DNA of 64,000 nt from NCBI RefSeq assembly GCF_900091855.1, contig NZ_FMCH01000325.1, positions 101,836 to 165,835 of the forward strand. The letters are read 5' to 3'. The stretch comes from Streptomyces sp. DvalAA-14 (lineage in GTDB: Bacteria > Actinomycetota > Actinomycetes > Streptomycetales > Streptomycetaceae). The notes beneath the pieces were generated by a model, which did not search any database, was not told the origin of the DNA, and worked only from the letters and a program-made list of their open reading frames with translations. Numbering within the stretch: position 1 is the first letter of the stretch; the number at the start of each line of letters is the position of its first letter. Below, in pieces: positions 1-8,625 of the stretch. A program made the position numbers and the translations under genes.

Positions 1-1645
1 TGGGGCTGCCGTAGTCGTAGACGTGCGTGCCGTCGACCGGAGTGGTGATGCCCTGGAGCTTCAGCCGCTCGGTCACCTTGATGGGCGGAAAGTCCTCCGA
101 ACGGAGGGTTCCCGCGGGGCCGTCGACCGCCAGCGCGGGGTGCCAGGAGCTGTCGTCGAAACCGGTGTCGTTCCAGCCGGGCTGCTCCGCGCGGGCGTCG
201 TAGGTCTCGCCGAACCACAGCGACTGGGTGGCCGTGGGTCCGTCGGACTGCTTCCACCCGCTGCCGCTGACTATTTGCTGCTGCGTCCCGTCGGCGTAGG
301 TGATGTCGAGCTCCAGCTTGAGCTTGGGCTCGCTCCACCAGGGCGACGCCTCCCATTCGTCCGGGTCCGTCATCGCGTAGTAGCCGCGGCCCAGGCTGAC
401 GCCGATGGCGTTGCCGCCGGTGCGCAGCGCGTCGGTGACGTCGTACGTCGAGTACAGGACCGTCTTGTCGAACACGGTGAAGCCGGGTTCGAGTTCCCGG
501 TCCCCGATGCGCCGGCCGTTCAGGTAGAGCTTGTTGTAGCCCAGGCCCGCGACATAGGCCCGCGCCGAGGCGATGTGCTTGCGGGCGGTGAAGTCGTCGC
601 GCAGCAGCGTCTCAGGCGCGGGCGGAATCGACACCGATGTACCCCAGGGGCCCGCGCCGTAGTGGGCGGCCTCGAGGGCTTGCGGCCATGCCGAGTCGTC
701 GTACCCGGGCTGCTGCCAGCCGTCGTCGGCGGAGTTCGATGCCCGCCAACTGGTGTCGGTGACCAGGTCCGTGGGTGCGGCCGTCCCTTCGAAGTGGAGA
801 CTGCCGAGCACGCCCGCCGGCCCCTGGACGCTGTTGGTCGCCTCCACCGCCAGTACGTTGGTCCCCGCGTGCAGGTACGGGGCGATGTCGACGACGCTCG
901 CCGTCCGCCAGGAGTCCGCGACGCGCGGGGAACTCACGGCCTCGACGCCGTTGACGTACAGGGTGAAGCTGTCATCGGCGGTGAACTGCGCCTCCGCCGA
1001 GGAGATCTGCGCCCCGGACGGCAGCTCGAAGCTCCGGCGCAGGTAACGCGTCCCGGCCGGGGCCGAGTCGGACGGATCGCCTTCGGCGTACCAGATCCAG
1101 TTCGCGTCGCTGAGCCGCAGCACGGGCGCCTTGGCGTGCGCTCCGATCCACGCGCCCCGGAAGTCCTCGGGATGGACGAAGGCCGTCTCGAACGGCTCTT
1201 CACCACTCCACGGCGAAGCACTTCCCGAGCGGTCCCAGACCCGGACGCGCCAGGAGTAGCGCGTCCGCGACGACAGGGCGCGGCCGCCGTAGACCACGTC
1301 GAACGACCGGGAGGAGCGCACCCGACCGCTGTCCCACACAACTCCCCGGCCACCGGGGGACGTCGACACCTCGATCTGGTAGGCCGTCTGCTCGACGGCG
1401 GCGCGGCCGGCCGCGTCACGACCCGGGGTCACCTGCCAGCTCAGCCTGGGCCGGAGGACGTCGACGCCCAGGGGCTGGACCTGGTGCTCGACTTTCAGCC
1501 GGCCCACCGCCGGCCCCGATCCGCCCGGCACCCGGCCCTGCGCGGAATCCGGTCCGGCCGCGGCTGCCGCACCGGGCGTGGCCTCCAGCCCTGACGCGGC
1601 TGCCGCAACCGACAGCATCAGCCCGAGAGCTGCTCTGCGCTTCAT
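1..1645 (-). CDS. Alpha-L-rhamnosidase, GH78 family, secreted (N-terminal part; 3' end beyond window)
   Basis: About 548 N-terminal residues are present; the gene runs out of the left edge. The ATG at 1645 is preceded by GGAGG, and a signal peptide begins MKRRAALGLMLSVAAAA, so the product should be exported. After it come a fibronectin-like rhamnosidase N-terminal domain (about residues 50-130, containing YSWRVRVWDRSG), a region with DSWRTASVVDIAPYL typical of the inserted sugar-binding module, and the Bac_rhamnosid_N domain (about 300-470, with LYLNGRRIGDRELEPG). Family members of this layout are 900-1100 residues and remove terminal alpha-L-rhamnose from plant glycosides or polysaccharides. 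The catalytic (alpha/alpha)6 barrel and its acids lie outside the window, so activity cannot be judged. Family assignment is firm; substrate is not known. Confidence 0.85.
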   Translation of the reverse strand, partial: MKRRAALGLMLSVAAAASGLEATPGAAAAAGPDSAQGRVPGGSGPAVGRLKVEHQVQPLGVDVLRPRLSWQVTPGRDAAGRAAVEQTAYQIEVSTSPGGRGVVWDSGRVRSSRSFDVVYGGRALSSRTRYSWRVRVWDRSGSASPWSGEEPFETAFVHPEDFRGAWIGAHAKAPVLRLSDANWIWYAEGDPSDSAPAGTRYLRRSFELPSGAQISSAEAQFTADDSFTLYVNGVEAVSSPRVADSWRTASVVDIAPYLHAGTNVLAVEATNSVQGPAGVLGSLHFEGTAAPTDLVTDTSWRASNSADDGWQQPGYDDSAWPQALEAAHYGAGPWGTSVSIPPAPETLLRDDFTARKHIASARAYVAGLGYNKLYLNGRRIGDRELEPGFTVFDKTVLYSTYDVTDALRTGGNAIGVSLGRGYYAMTDPDEWEASPWWSEPKLKLELDITYADGTQQQIVSGSGWKQSDGPTATQSLWFGETYDARAEQPGWNDTGFDDSSWHPALAVDGPAGTLRSEDFPPIKVTERLKLQGITTPVDGTHVYDYGSP

Positions 1646-1777
1646 CTCGCTTGCCTCCATCGACTCCACCCGATTCGGCGCGGGTCCCAGCCACGCAATG
1701 AATCGTTTCAATTGCTCCGTATGTCACTCAACCACAGGCTGAGCGGCGAAGACAAGAGACGGTGGGGGATCGCCCCA

Positions 1778-2146
1778 TCAGGGTCCGGGTGCCGAGGCCG
1801 TCGTCGGTGGTTGCTGTGGCGGCGAAGTCGGCGAGGTCGGCGAGGTCGGCGCGCGGACGGGGGTTGCGGTGGGTCCTGTCGACCGAAGCTGCTCGCCGGG
1901 AGGCTGGGACAGCAGCACGTTCCGCAGCCGGCGGACGTTCCCGCGCCAGGGGCCGCCCTCCGACGCGGCCCAGAGGCTGATGAGTTCGGACGGTTCGGCC
2001 CTGACCCGGTCGACAACCTGAAGGGCGGGTTGCGTAGGCCAGTGACATCGGGGAGCGACTCTTTCGGCCCGTGGACGGGATCGGCCGGCTCACCCCGGGG
2101 CACTGCGCGGCGCCGGTGCACGCCAGGAGCTCGGTCCCGCTGTCCC
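1778..2146 (-). pseudogene. Decayed DUF4259-like gene fragment (C-terminal part)
   Basis: No intact gene fits here, but three minus-strand frames join into one protein tail: ELLACTGAAQCPG, then GEPADPVHGPKESLPDVTGL, then LQVVDRVRAEPSELISLW and WRGNVRRLRNVL. This resembles the end of DUF4259 proteins as I recall them (SEL..LW, then W...V..L). Adding one G at about 2095 and one base at about 2020 restores a single frame ending at the TGA at 1778-1780. The N-terminal 60 or so residues are absent, because the intact acetyltransferase gene occupies that place. The tail past NVLL is low-complexity (repeated Thr-Ser-Pro). Either a decayed gene or one damaged by single-base sequence errors. Confidence 0.45.
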
Positions 2147-2166
2147 AGGCCGGACCCGGGCCGGGG

Positions 2167-3015
2167 TCACTCGCCTCCGGTGGGGCGCCAGATCCAGTCC
2201 TGGCGTTCGTACAGGACACGGAAGCCGAGCCGGAGCGTGTTGTGCAGGGAGGAGTTGCGGCTGCCGGGGGCGCCGGCCCTGGTTTCAGCGATCAGCCAAC
2301 CGCAGCCCGCCGCCTGGGCGGCGCGGGCACGGGCGGCGAGAAGTGCGGACTGGCCGCCACGGCCTCGGGCCTGGGGAAGCGTGGCGCCGCTGAAGAACTG
2401 GGCCGTGTCCTGATGGACATGCATCGCTCCGCCGCCGACGAGGTCCGATCCGTCCCAGGTGGCGAACGAATGCCAGCCCGGCCGCCCGACAGCGGCCCCC
2501 GCCATCTCCGCCAGACTGCCTTCCGGCATCCCGAAGGCCCGCAGCATGACCGAACCCCACATGCCGGCCTGACCGTTCTCCACGGCTGCCACCCGCAGCC
2601 CGGTCGGGGGCCGCTGCGACGCGGAGGCGTGCCGTACGACGACATCCGTTTCGCCCGCCAGCTTCAGCCAGGTCGAGCCGGCCGACAAACCCGCCTTCGC
2701 GCAGATCTCCGCCCAGTTCTCGGGCAGCACCGAAGGCGCCAGTTGCAACACCGCCGACGGCGTTTCCTGCGCCCGGTAGAAGGCACAGACTTCCTCGATC
2801 AGATCAGCGGTGACCGGCTCGTCGAATCCCATCCCCAGCGCTTTGCTCCAGAACCCGGTCGGGTCGCGACGCATCGACACCGCGACCCCGCCGCCCACCC
2901 GAGTTCCGGCTGTCCCCAGCGCAGCGCGGACAGGCTCGGGAGCGCCCACCACGACGTCGAAGAACGCTTCGGCCTCGGACCGCTCCGCTGTCGCGGGTAT
3001 GGGGACGGCAGTCAT
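2167..3015 (-). CDS. GNAT-family N-acetyltransferase
   Basis: Encodes 282 residues, ATG at 3015. The C-terminal half is a GNAT fold: the acetyl-CoA pyrophosphate-binding loop (Q/R-x-x-G-x-G/A) is seen as QARGRGGQSALLAARARAA at about residues 212-230, followed by the usual beta-strand with LIAETRAGAPGSRNSSLHNT and the closing LGFRVLYERQDWIW, where a Tyr stands at the general-acid place. The N-terminal half (about 1-130) is less conserved and may bind the acceptor. Substrate unknown; family members acetylate small amines or protein N-termini in the cytosol. It is monocistronic, with a decayed gene just downstream and a divergent gap of about 180 bp upstream. Confidence 0.8.
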   Translation of the reverse strand: MTAVPIPATAERSEAEAFFDVVVGAPEPVRAALGTAGTRVGGGVAVSMRRDPTGFWSKALGMGFDEPVTADLIEEVCAFYRAQETPSAVLQLAPSVLPENWAEICAKAGLSAGSTWLKLAGETDVVVRHASASQRPPTGLRVAAVENGQAGMWGSVMLRAFGMPEGSLAEMAGAAVGRPGWHSFATWDGSDLVGGGAMHVHQDTAQFFSGATLPQARGRGGQSALLAARARAAQAAGCGWLIAETRAGAPGSRNSSLHNTLRLGFRVLYERQDWIWRPTGGE

Positions 3016-3343
3016 GGAACACCTCTACCGGTCGGCGGCGCGCAGGAGCCTCGATCCTACGTTCCGTGATCCCGGAGGCGGTTGCCGACGCCGCCGACGG
3101 GACCGGCCGCCGCCGCACTTCCACGGCGGCTGGGTGAACGGCCGCGACGGACCGGTCCTGTTGACCGGCGCGGACTGCGCGGAGATCCGCTGACCACCAG
3201 GGAAGGCCGGAAGGCCGTTCCGGCCGGAGCGTGAGTGCCCGTCCGGCCTTCCCCGTGTGGCACACAGGCGGTGGCGGCGCCCTGCCCCGCCGGCCGCGGA
3301 CCGATCCGAGGGCCGCCCGAGGCGAGGTGTCGCCCAGGAGTGC

Positions 3344-3742
3344 TCAGTAGGCCGCGACCCCCCGGATGCCCGTGCTGGTGAACAGCAGCCAGAACGCGGT
3401 GTGGTCCTTGACGTCCGTGGCCATGAGCGTCCAGGTGTTCGCCGGGATCACCCTCGGGTTGTTGCAGTACGCGGACCCGCTCGTGGGCTGGAAGCAGGTC
3501 TCCCCGAAGTCCGCCGTGGTGACCTTGACTTGGATGTCGTTGCAGTTGGCCGTGGTCCGCGCGGAACTGTACGGCGGCCAGTGGCCGTTGGGGTCGGTGC
3601 CGTTGATGGACACGAGGTTGCTGCTGCTGAGACAGGCCACCGACGGAGCGGCGGCGGCGGACGTGACCGTCGCGGCGGTCAGTCCGCCGGCGGTCAGAAC
3701 CACGGCCGCCATGATCCTCGTGGTGCGCCGAGCAATACGCAT
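3344..3742 (-). CDS. Small secreted protein of unknown function
   Basis: 132 residues. I place the start at the ATG at 3742, which has AGGAGGGG seven bases upstream; a longer frame to 3784 has no such site. The N-terminus (MRIARRTTRIMAAVVLTAGG) is a signal peptide ending near AAAAP. The mature part has four cysteines (CLSSS, NCND, TCFQ, YCNN), suggesting two disulfides in an exported beta-rich domain of about 100 residues. I do not recognise the family, though such small Cys-paired secreted proteins are common in streptomycetes. No operon partner. Confidence 0.7.
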   Translation of the reverse strand: MRIARRTTRIMAAVVLTAGGLTAATVTSAAAAPSVACLSSSNLVSINGTDPNGHWPPYSSARTTANCNDIQVKVTTADFGETCFQPTSGSAYCNNPRVIPANTWTLMATDVKDHTAFWLLFTSTGIRGVAAY

Positions 3743-4023
3743 GGCTTTCCCCTCCTGACGCCCGGCGACGCACGCCGAGCTCAACCTGGGACAAGCCTCG
3801 GGGCGTGCCCAGTCGCTGTCACCGTCATTCGGACCAGGTCAAAAGTCGCAGGCAAAGGGCGGCGGCGGCCGAGCTGCCCGTAGACGCCGAGTCATGCGAT
3901 GCCGGGACGAGCCGTGGCCGGATTCGTGCCGCCGCGGACCGAAGTTGATGGTGCGCTTACCGGTAGGTGCCGCACACTGTCGTCACCGCGGGCGCGGAGC
4001 CTGCCACGAGGCCGGGGGGAATC

Positions 4024-5088
4024 GTGCTGCGGCTGCATTTCACCGCAGAGGATCTGGGCAGGGTCCGTTTCGCGCGGCACCCTGACCCGCTGTGGGAGAC
4101 CGTGCTCAGCCTCAACCTGCTGGGTACCACCCGGGGCCGGGCGGTGTTCGCGCCGTGGCGGGCACACATCAAAGCCGATGCAAGCCGGTTACCGCCGTGG
4201 CAATCGCGGATGCTGCGAACCCTGGCTCCGCCGATCGGCGATTTCCCCGACTTCCTGACCCCGCCGCAGGCGTCCCAGGGGCTGGAGGCCGGCATAGACG
4301 CCGTCCTGTCGACGCCGCGCCGCCGGTTGCGTCGCGAACTGGCGGTGCTGACACGTCTTCCCGCATGGGCCCGTCCGCTCGCCGAGGGAGAGCCGGAGGC
4401 GCTGACCCGGCTGGGGGACGCCCTGCGCGCCTATCACGCCGTGGCGGTGGCTCCCTTCTGGCCGCGAACGCAGGCGTTGCTCGACGCCGAGCGCGCGGTG
4501 CACGCCCGCGCCCTGCTCGACCACGGCGTCGAGGGCCTGCTGAACAACCTGGGGCCGACGATGCGGTGGCGGCCGCCCGTGCTGGAGGTCGACTACCCCA
4601 TCGAACACGCCATCCACCTGGCCGGGCGCGGGCTGACCCTGGTGCCCTCGGCCTTCTGCTGGCACACGCCCATCACCTTCGTCGACCCCGGCCTGCCGCC
4701 GGTACTCGTCTACCCGCTGCCCCGCGGGCCGGTCTGGTGGACCGGTCCCGCCCACAGCGAGCGAACCGGCGCGCTGGGGAACCTCCTCGGGCCCACCCGC
4801 GCGGCCTGCCTGCGGCTGATCGAGGACAACTGCACCACGGGGGAACTGGCCCGACGCAGTGGCGTCAGTCCGCCGTCCGCCAGCCAGCACGCCACCTCCC
4901 TTCGCGAGGCGGGCCTCATCGTCTCCGTCCGCCACGCCAACACCGTCATTCACGCGCTCACTCCGCTCGGCACGGCTCTGCTCCACCCCGCCTCCCATCA
5001 CCCGGCGGGGCCACCGCCCGAGCCGTCGGGCCCGCCGACAGCACCTGACGCCGACACCGTTTGCGCGGACTCGCTCCGCCGGGCGTAG
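4024..5088 (+). CDS. ArsR-type helix-turn-helix transcriptional regulator with N-terminal DUF5937-like domain
   Basis: 354 residues from a GTG at 4024 with GGGGGA just upstream; an in-frame GTG at 3967 would add 19 residues but lacks a ribosome site. Residues 1-250 match the DUF5937-type sensor domain seen in streptomycete regulators (LRLHFTAEDLGRVRFA at the start is characteristic). Residues about 255-330 are a winged helix: TRAACLRLIEDNCTTGELAR, then SGVSPPSASQHATSLREAG as the recognition region and a wing ending in LTPLG. The last 30 residues are Pro-rich. It stands alone, so its target cannot be read from context. Confidence 0.8.
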   Translation: MLRLHFTAEDLGRVRFARHPDPLWETVLSLNLLGTTRGRAVFAPWRAHIKADASRLPPWQSRMLRTLAPPIGDFPDFLTPPQASQGLEAGIDAVLSTPRRRLRRELAVLTRLPAWARPLAEGEPEALTRLGDALRAYHAVAVAPFWPRTQALLDAERAVHARALLDHGVEGLLNNLGPTMRWRPPVLEVDYPIEHAIHLAGRGLTLVPSAFCWHTPITFVDPGLPPVLVYPLPRGPVWWTGPAHSERTGALGNLLGPTRAACLRLIEDNCTTGELARRSGVSPPSASQHATSLREAGLIVSVRHANTVIHALTPLGTALLHPASHHPAGPPPEPSGPPTAPDADTVCADSLRRA

Positions 5089-5398
5089 CGGTCCGACCAG
5101 CCCGGCAGTGCCGGGCAGACCCCGTTGAGGTCGAGCCGGACCGTCCGTCCCCTCAGGCGCCGGACAGGCCGCAGGACGGACCGCCGGACGGACCCCCGAA
5201 GTCACCCTTCGGCGGGGGGCTGAGGGTGCGTCAGGCTGGGCTAGCGCGGCCCCGGTTGTGCACGGCGAGTGGGGACGCGGCATTTCCGCCGTTCCCGTCG
5301 GCGGACCGCCAGCCGCCTGACGGGTCCTGGCTCGGTATAGATTCAGTAAAACTGATGAACGAGATGATTGCGTGACAGGGGTCACAGGTGCTTCCATT
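5089..5398. other. Gene-free stretch before the chitosanase gene
   Basis: No coding frame with support. It begins with a short GC-rich hairpin (see terminator at 5100-5116) and then holds the promoter side of the GH75 gene. AT content rises sharply after 5330, where an 11-base inverted repeat (CAGT-AAA-ACTG, 5346-5356) precedes the larger operator at 5399-5419. Confidence 0.5.
5100..5116 (+). terminator. Possible terminator of the ArsR-type gene
   Basis: GCCCGGC-AGT-GCCGGGC is a perfect 7-bp GC-rich stem with a 3-base loop, 11 bases after the stop codon of the regulator. No T-run follows, which is usual in this group, so the call rests on stem and position only. Confidence 0.4.
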
Positions 5399-5419
5399 CG
5401 TTAGGAAGTTTTACTAACG
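5399..5419. promoter_or_regulatory. Palindromic operator upstream of chitosanase gene (CsnR-like)
   Basis: A 21-bp palindrome of form CGTTAG-N-AA-N3-TT-N-CTAACG lies 23 bp before the GH75 start codon. It looks like the operators ahead of streptomycete chitosanase genes that are bound by the ROK-family repressor CsnR (known from that family). That this one binds CsnR is inference. Confidence 0.55.
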
Positions 5420-5442
5420 ATTGATGGAGGCCCCCACCCGCC

Positions 5443-6630
5443 ATGTCATCGACCCGTAAGCGCTTCGCTGTATTAACTGCCGCGGCTCTCGCGCTCGCCG
5501 TCCCGCTCGCCATCGGGAACGCCACCGCCGCCACGACGCCCACCGCCGCCACGGCGGAGCCGGCCGCCGCGTCGGCCGCCGCCTCGTACACGGCCGCCCA
5601 GGTGCTGGCCGGCGTCCAGCAGAACTCGACGACCGCGAACAAGGTCAACACCAAACCCCACATCAACACCATGACGCGGGCCCAGAACGTGAACGTGTAC
5701 CAGGTCGCGACGGGTGTCTACGCCTACACCTCCAGCATGGCCATCGACACCGACGGCAGTGACCCGGATCCCGATCCCGATCACCAGGGCGAGACGACCT
5801 GGGAAGACAGCAACGGCCAAGCCCTGGGCGCCCACCACGTGCCGTTCTACGTGCTGGGCGACGACTGCTGGGACCGCACGACCCCGTGCCCGCATTTCTT
5901 CTACAAGGAACGCGGCATGACGGGCCGGCAGTTCGCGCTGATGTTCTACAACGGCAAGGTCATCGGGTCGATCTTCGGCGACACCCAGACCGCGAACAAC
6001 CAGACCACCTCGGACAACGACTCCCGCGAACTGGGCGAGGCGTCCGTGAAGGCGGCCCAACTGCTGGGCATCCCCAGCAGCGGCACCACCGGTGGGGTGG
6101 ACAACGGCGTGACCGTCGTGATGTTCTCCGGTTCGTCCTGGGTGGTGAACGGCACCAACGCCAACCTGAACGACAACGCCCAGGCCCTGGTCCAAAAGGC
6201 CCTGGACAGCCTCGGCGCGAGCATGCAGGGCACGACCCCGCCCTCGGGTGGCACGCTGTTCGAGGCGGAGACCGGCACCCTGTCCTCCGGTGGCACCTTC
6301 GACTCCAACCACCTCGGCTTCACCGGTACCGGTTTCGCCAATCCGGCCAACGCGGCCGGCTCGTACGTCGACATCCCGGTCACCGCGGCCGCCGCCGGCA
6401 CCAAGACCCTGACCTTCCGGTACTCCGACGGCACGACCGCGGCGCGGCCCGCGACCATCTCGGTCAACGGCACCTCGCGCGGCACGCTGAACTTCCCGAC
6501 CACTGCCAACTGGGACACCTGGGCCACCGCGTCCATCTCGGTGCCCCTGACGGCGGGTACCAACACCATCCGGGTCACCGGCACCGTCGCGGACGGCCCC
6601 GCCAACATCGACTCGGTGACCGTCTCCTAG
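5443..6630 (+). CDS. Secreted GH75-type chitosanase with C-terminal CBM35-like module
   Basis: 395 residues, ATG at 5443 after TGGAGG. A signal peptide (residues 1 to about 29, ending ATAATT) and an Ala/Thr-rich linker precede a fungal-type chitosanase domain (about 45-265). It shows AIDTDGSDPDPDPDHQGETTW-like acidic stretch, the HVPFYVLG block, and RELGEASVKAAQLLGIP, features of GH75. GH75 enzymes cleave beta-1,4 bonds of chitosan with Asp and Glu acids; the Asp-rich block at about 102-116 holds the likely candidates. A Ser/Gly linker leads to a beta-sandwich (about 272-395: FEAETG, GFTGTGFAN, GTNTIRVTG) of the CBM6/CBM35 type, which would bind sugar polymer. A chitosanase-type operator sits just upstream, which supports the substrate. 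Confidence 0.78.
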   Translation: MSSTRKRFAVLTAAALALAVPLAIGNATAATTPTAATAEPAAASAAASYTAAQVLAGVQQNSTTANKVNTKPHINTMTRAQNVNVYQVATGVYAYTSSMAIDTDGSDPDPDPDHQGETTWEDSNGQALGAHHVPFYVLGDDCWDRTTPCPHFFYKERGMTGRQFALMFYNGKVIGSIFGDTQTANNQTTSDNDSRELGEASVKAAQLLGIPSSGTTGGVDNGVTVVMFSGSSWVVNGTNANLNDNAQALVQKALDSLGASMQGTTPPSGGTLFEAETGTLSSGGTFDSNHLGFTGTGFANPANAAGSYVDIPVTAAAAGTKTLTFRYSDGTTAARPATISVNGTSRGTLNFPTTANWDTWATASISVPLTAGTNTIRVTGTVADGPANIDSVTVS

Positions 6631-6745
6631 GAGATCCACCGTTCACGCACGTCCCGGCGCCGGCCGGCGGGCCACCTCCCGTCGTCCGGCGCCGGCGTCT
6701 TCGAGGAACTGCTGCGGGGAGCCGGGGCGGTGGCGGGCCGGCGCT

Positions 6746-7408
6746 TCACCGAGTCGGGGCGGCAGCGGTGAGGCCGGCGGCCATGGCCTGGAGCAGGCGG
6801 GTGAGGCGTGGTTCGAAGTCGAGTGCGGCGTGGCCCCAGCGGGGATTGGTGGCGTAGAGCTCGGCGAGGCTGGGCGTCGGGTGGGAGAGCTGCCAGAGAT
6901 TGGCGGTCAGCCCCAGCGCGGCGGTGACGAGGTCCTGCACCTGGGCGGCGGTCATGGTGCCCGCGGCGGTCAGGGCGCCGACGATGGCGTCGTAGGCGCT
7001 GAAGGACGTGGTCTTGTACCGGCGGGCGCGTTCGATGCCGACGTCGCCTTCGAGGCTGAGCGGTACGTGGGTGAGGAGGTCGCAGAACAGCGGCTGTGCG
7101 GCGAGGGTGGCGGCCACGGCCGCGGCGGTACGGGCCGGGTCGAGCTCGCCGGCGCCGATGCCCGCGAGGTGGGCGGTGAGGATGTCCCGCCACTCGTTCC
7201 AGCCGCGCTCGGCCAGTTCGAGCAGGAGTTCTTCCTTGCTGTCGAAGTAGCGGCGCACCGCCGAGGGGTGCAGGCCGGCGCTCTCGGTGACCGCGGCAAG
7301 GGTGACGTGGCGGACGCCGCCCCGCTCGGCGGCCAGGACGCGGGCGGCGTCCAGGAGGTCTTCGGCGCGGCGGAGTTTGGCCTCCTGCGAGCGGGCTCGG
7401 CGATGCAT
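6746..7408 (-). CDS. TetR-family transcriptional repressor
   Basis: 220 residues, ATG at 7408. The DNA-binding domain is at about residues 14-62, with VTLAAVTESAGLHPSAVRRY as helix-turn-helix and FDSKEELLLELAERG after it. The rest is a helical ligand domain (YDAIVGAL, LTANLWQLSH). It is divergent from the dehydrogenase gene at 7541, and two inverted repeats occupy the 132-bp gap, so it most likely represses itself and that gene. The inducer is probably the substrate or an electrophile related to it; this is inferred from arrangement only. Confidence 0.88.
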   Translation of the reverse strand: MHRRARSQEAKLRRAEDLLDAARVLAAERGGVRHVTLAAVTESAGLHPSAVRRYFDSKEELLLELAERGWNEWRDILTAHLAGIGAGELDPARTAAAVAATLAAQPLFCDLLTHVPLSLEGDVGIERARRYKTTSFSAYDAIVGALTAAGTMTAAQVQDLVTAALGLTANLWQLSHPTPSLAELYATNPRWGHAALDFEPRLTRLLQAMAAGLTAAAPTR

Positions 7409-7418
7409 GTCCCCACTC

Positions 7419-7439
7419 TAACGCGTGCTGAATGCGTTA
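7419..7439. promoter_or_regulatory. TetR operator 1
   Basis: TAACGC-N9-GCGTTA is a perfect inverted repeat 10 bp upstream of the TetR start codon, placed to allow autorepression. Confidence 0.55.
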
Positions 7440-7468
7440 TCGCCGCCGAAGGTGTTAGCGTGCAGATA

Positions 7469-7485
7469 ACGCAATCCGATTGCGT
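7469..7485. promoter_or_regulatory. TetR operator 2
   Basis: ACGCAAT-N3-ATTGCGT lies in the middle of the divergent gap and shares the AACGCA half-site with operator 1 (TAACGC followed by A). It is 55 bp before the dehydrogenase start and would overlap its promoter. Confidence 0.5.
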
Positions 7486-7540
7486 CGGGAGCGGCGGCCG
7501 CCGCCGTGCCACCCGGCCAGTCGACGAGAGGAGACCGGCC

Positions 7541-8524
7541 ATGCACGCCGCAGTCGTCACGGAATTCGGGGCACCGGGCGTTTTCGCGCTCACCGAGCTG
7601 CCCGACCCGGTCCCCGGACCCGGCCAGCTCGCCATCGACGTCAGCCATGCCGCCGTCGGCCTGATCGACGTCTACATCCGCCAGGGCCTCTACAAGGACC
7701 GGGAGGGACTGCCGCAGCCGCCCTACGTCCCCGGGCTGGAGGTGGCCGGCACCGTCCGCGCAGTGGGGGCGGGCGTGGCGGGCTTCCGGATCGGGGAGCC
7801 GGTGGTGACGCTGTCCGGCACCGGGGCCGAGGGCGGCTACGCCTCGATCGCCGTGGTGGACGCCGCGCTGACCGCCCGGCTGGACGGCACCGGGGTGGAC
7901 CCGGCGGTGGCGGTGGCGGCCGTGCCCAACGCGGCCACCGCCTTCCTGGCCCTGACCGAGGTGGCCCACCTCAAGCCGGGCGAGCGGCTCCTGGTCCACG
8001 GCGCCCTGGGCGGCCTGGCCTCCACCTTCCCCGGCGTGGCCCGCACCCTGGGCGCCGCCGCCGTGGTCGGCACCGTGCGCCGTTCCTCGCTCGCCGCGGC
8101 GCGGGCCTCCGCCCTGCCCTACGACGAGATCGTCGCCGGCGAGGATCTGCTCGACGTGGTGGGCCGGCAGCGCTTCGACGTCGTCGTCGACCCGGTCGGC
8201 GGCCGGCTGCGCACCGACAGCCTGCAGGTGATGGCGCCAATGGGTCGGATGCTGCTGGTGGGCAACGCCAGCGGCGACTGGGAGCACACCGTACCCACCA
8301 ACTCCCTGTGGTTCGGCAGCCTCGCCCTGCTCGGCTTCTCGATCGGCTTCTACCTTCCCGCCCACCCCGAGCAGGCCGCCCCCGCCGCCCGGGGCGCCGT
8401 GGAGGCCATCGGGCAGGGCCTGGTCGACATCACCACCCGGACGCTGCCGCTGGCCGAGGCCGCCGAAGCGCATCGCCTCGTCGAACAGGGCTCGGTGCGC
8501 GGCCGTATCCTGCTGGCGCCCTGA
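7541..8524 (+). CDS. Zinc-independent alcohol dehydrogenase / quinone oxidoreductase (MDR superfamily)
   Basis: 327 residues, ATG at 7541 after GAGAGGAGA. GroES-like N-terminal domain (about 1-120: PDPVPGPGQLAIDVSHAAVGLIDVYIRQGLY, read in shorter blocks PGPGQLAIDVSHAAVG and LIDVYIRQG) and a Rossmann domain with LVHGALGGLASTFPGVAR instead of the strict GxGxxG. No zinc-binding Cys cluster is visible, which fits the NADPH:quinone reductase branch. Members reduce quinones or enones with NADPH in the cytosol. It is divergent from a TetR gene with operators between, like many stress-responsive reductases. It reads towards the convergent serine hydrolase. Confidence 0.85.
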   Translation: MHAAVVTEFGAPGVFALTELPDPVPGPGQLAIDVSHAAVGLIDVYIRQGLYKDREGLPQPPYVPGLEVAGTVRAVGAGVAGFRIGEPVVTLSGTGAEGGYASIAVVDAALTARLDGTGVDPAVAVAAVPNAATAFLALTEVAHLKPGERLLVHGALGGLASTFPGVARTLGAAAVVGTVRRSSLAAARASALPYDEIVAGEDLLDVVGRQRFDVVVDPVGGRLRTDSLQVMAPMGRMLLVGNASGDWEHTVPTNSLWFGSLALLGFSIGFYLPAHPEQAAPAARGAVEAIGQGLVDITTRTLPLAEAAEAHRLVEQGSVRGRILLAP

Positions 8525-8570
8525 CTTCCCGGCCCTTGACTTTCCGGCCCCTGACTACCCGGCCCCTGAC
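8522..8570. repeat. Tandem 15-bp repeats at the 3' end of the dehydrogenase gene
   Basis: Three units of 15 bp, each TGACT(T/A)(T/C)CCGGCCC(C/T), run from the stop codon onward, with a partial fourth. The first unit contains the gene's TGA, so each further unit supplies another in-frame stop. Confidence 0.65.
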
Positions 8571-8625
8571 CCGCCGGCAGGCGGGGCCGCCGGAGGGCCG
8601 CGGGTCCATGCGGGCCCGCAGCCGC

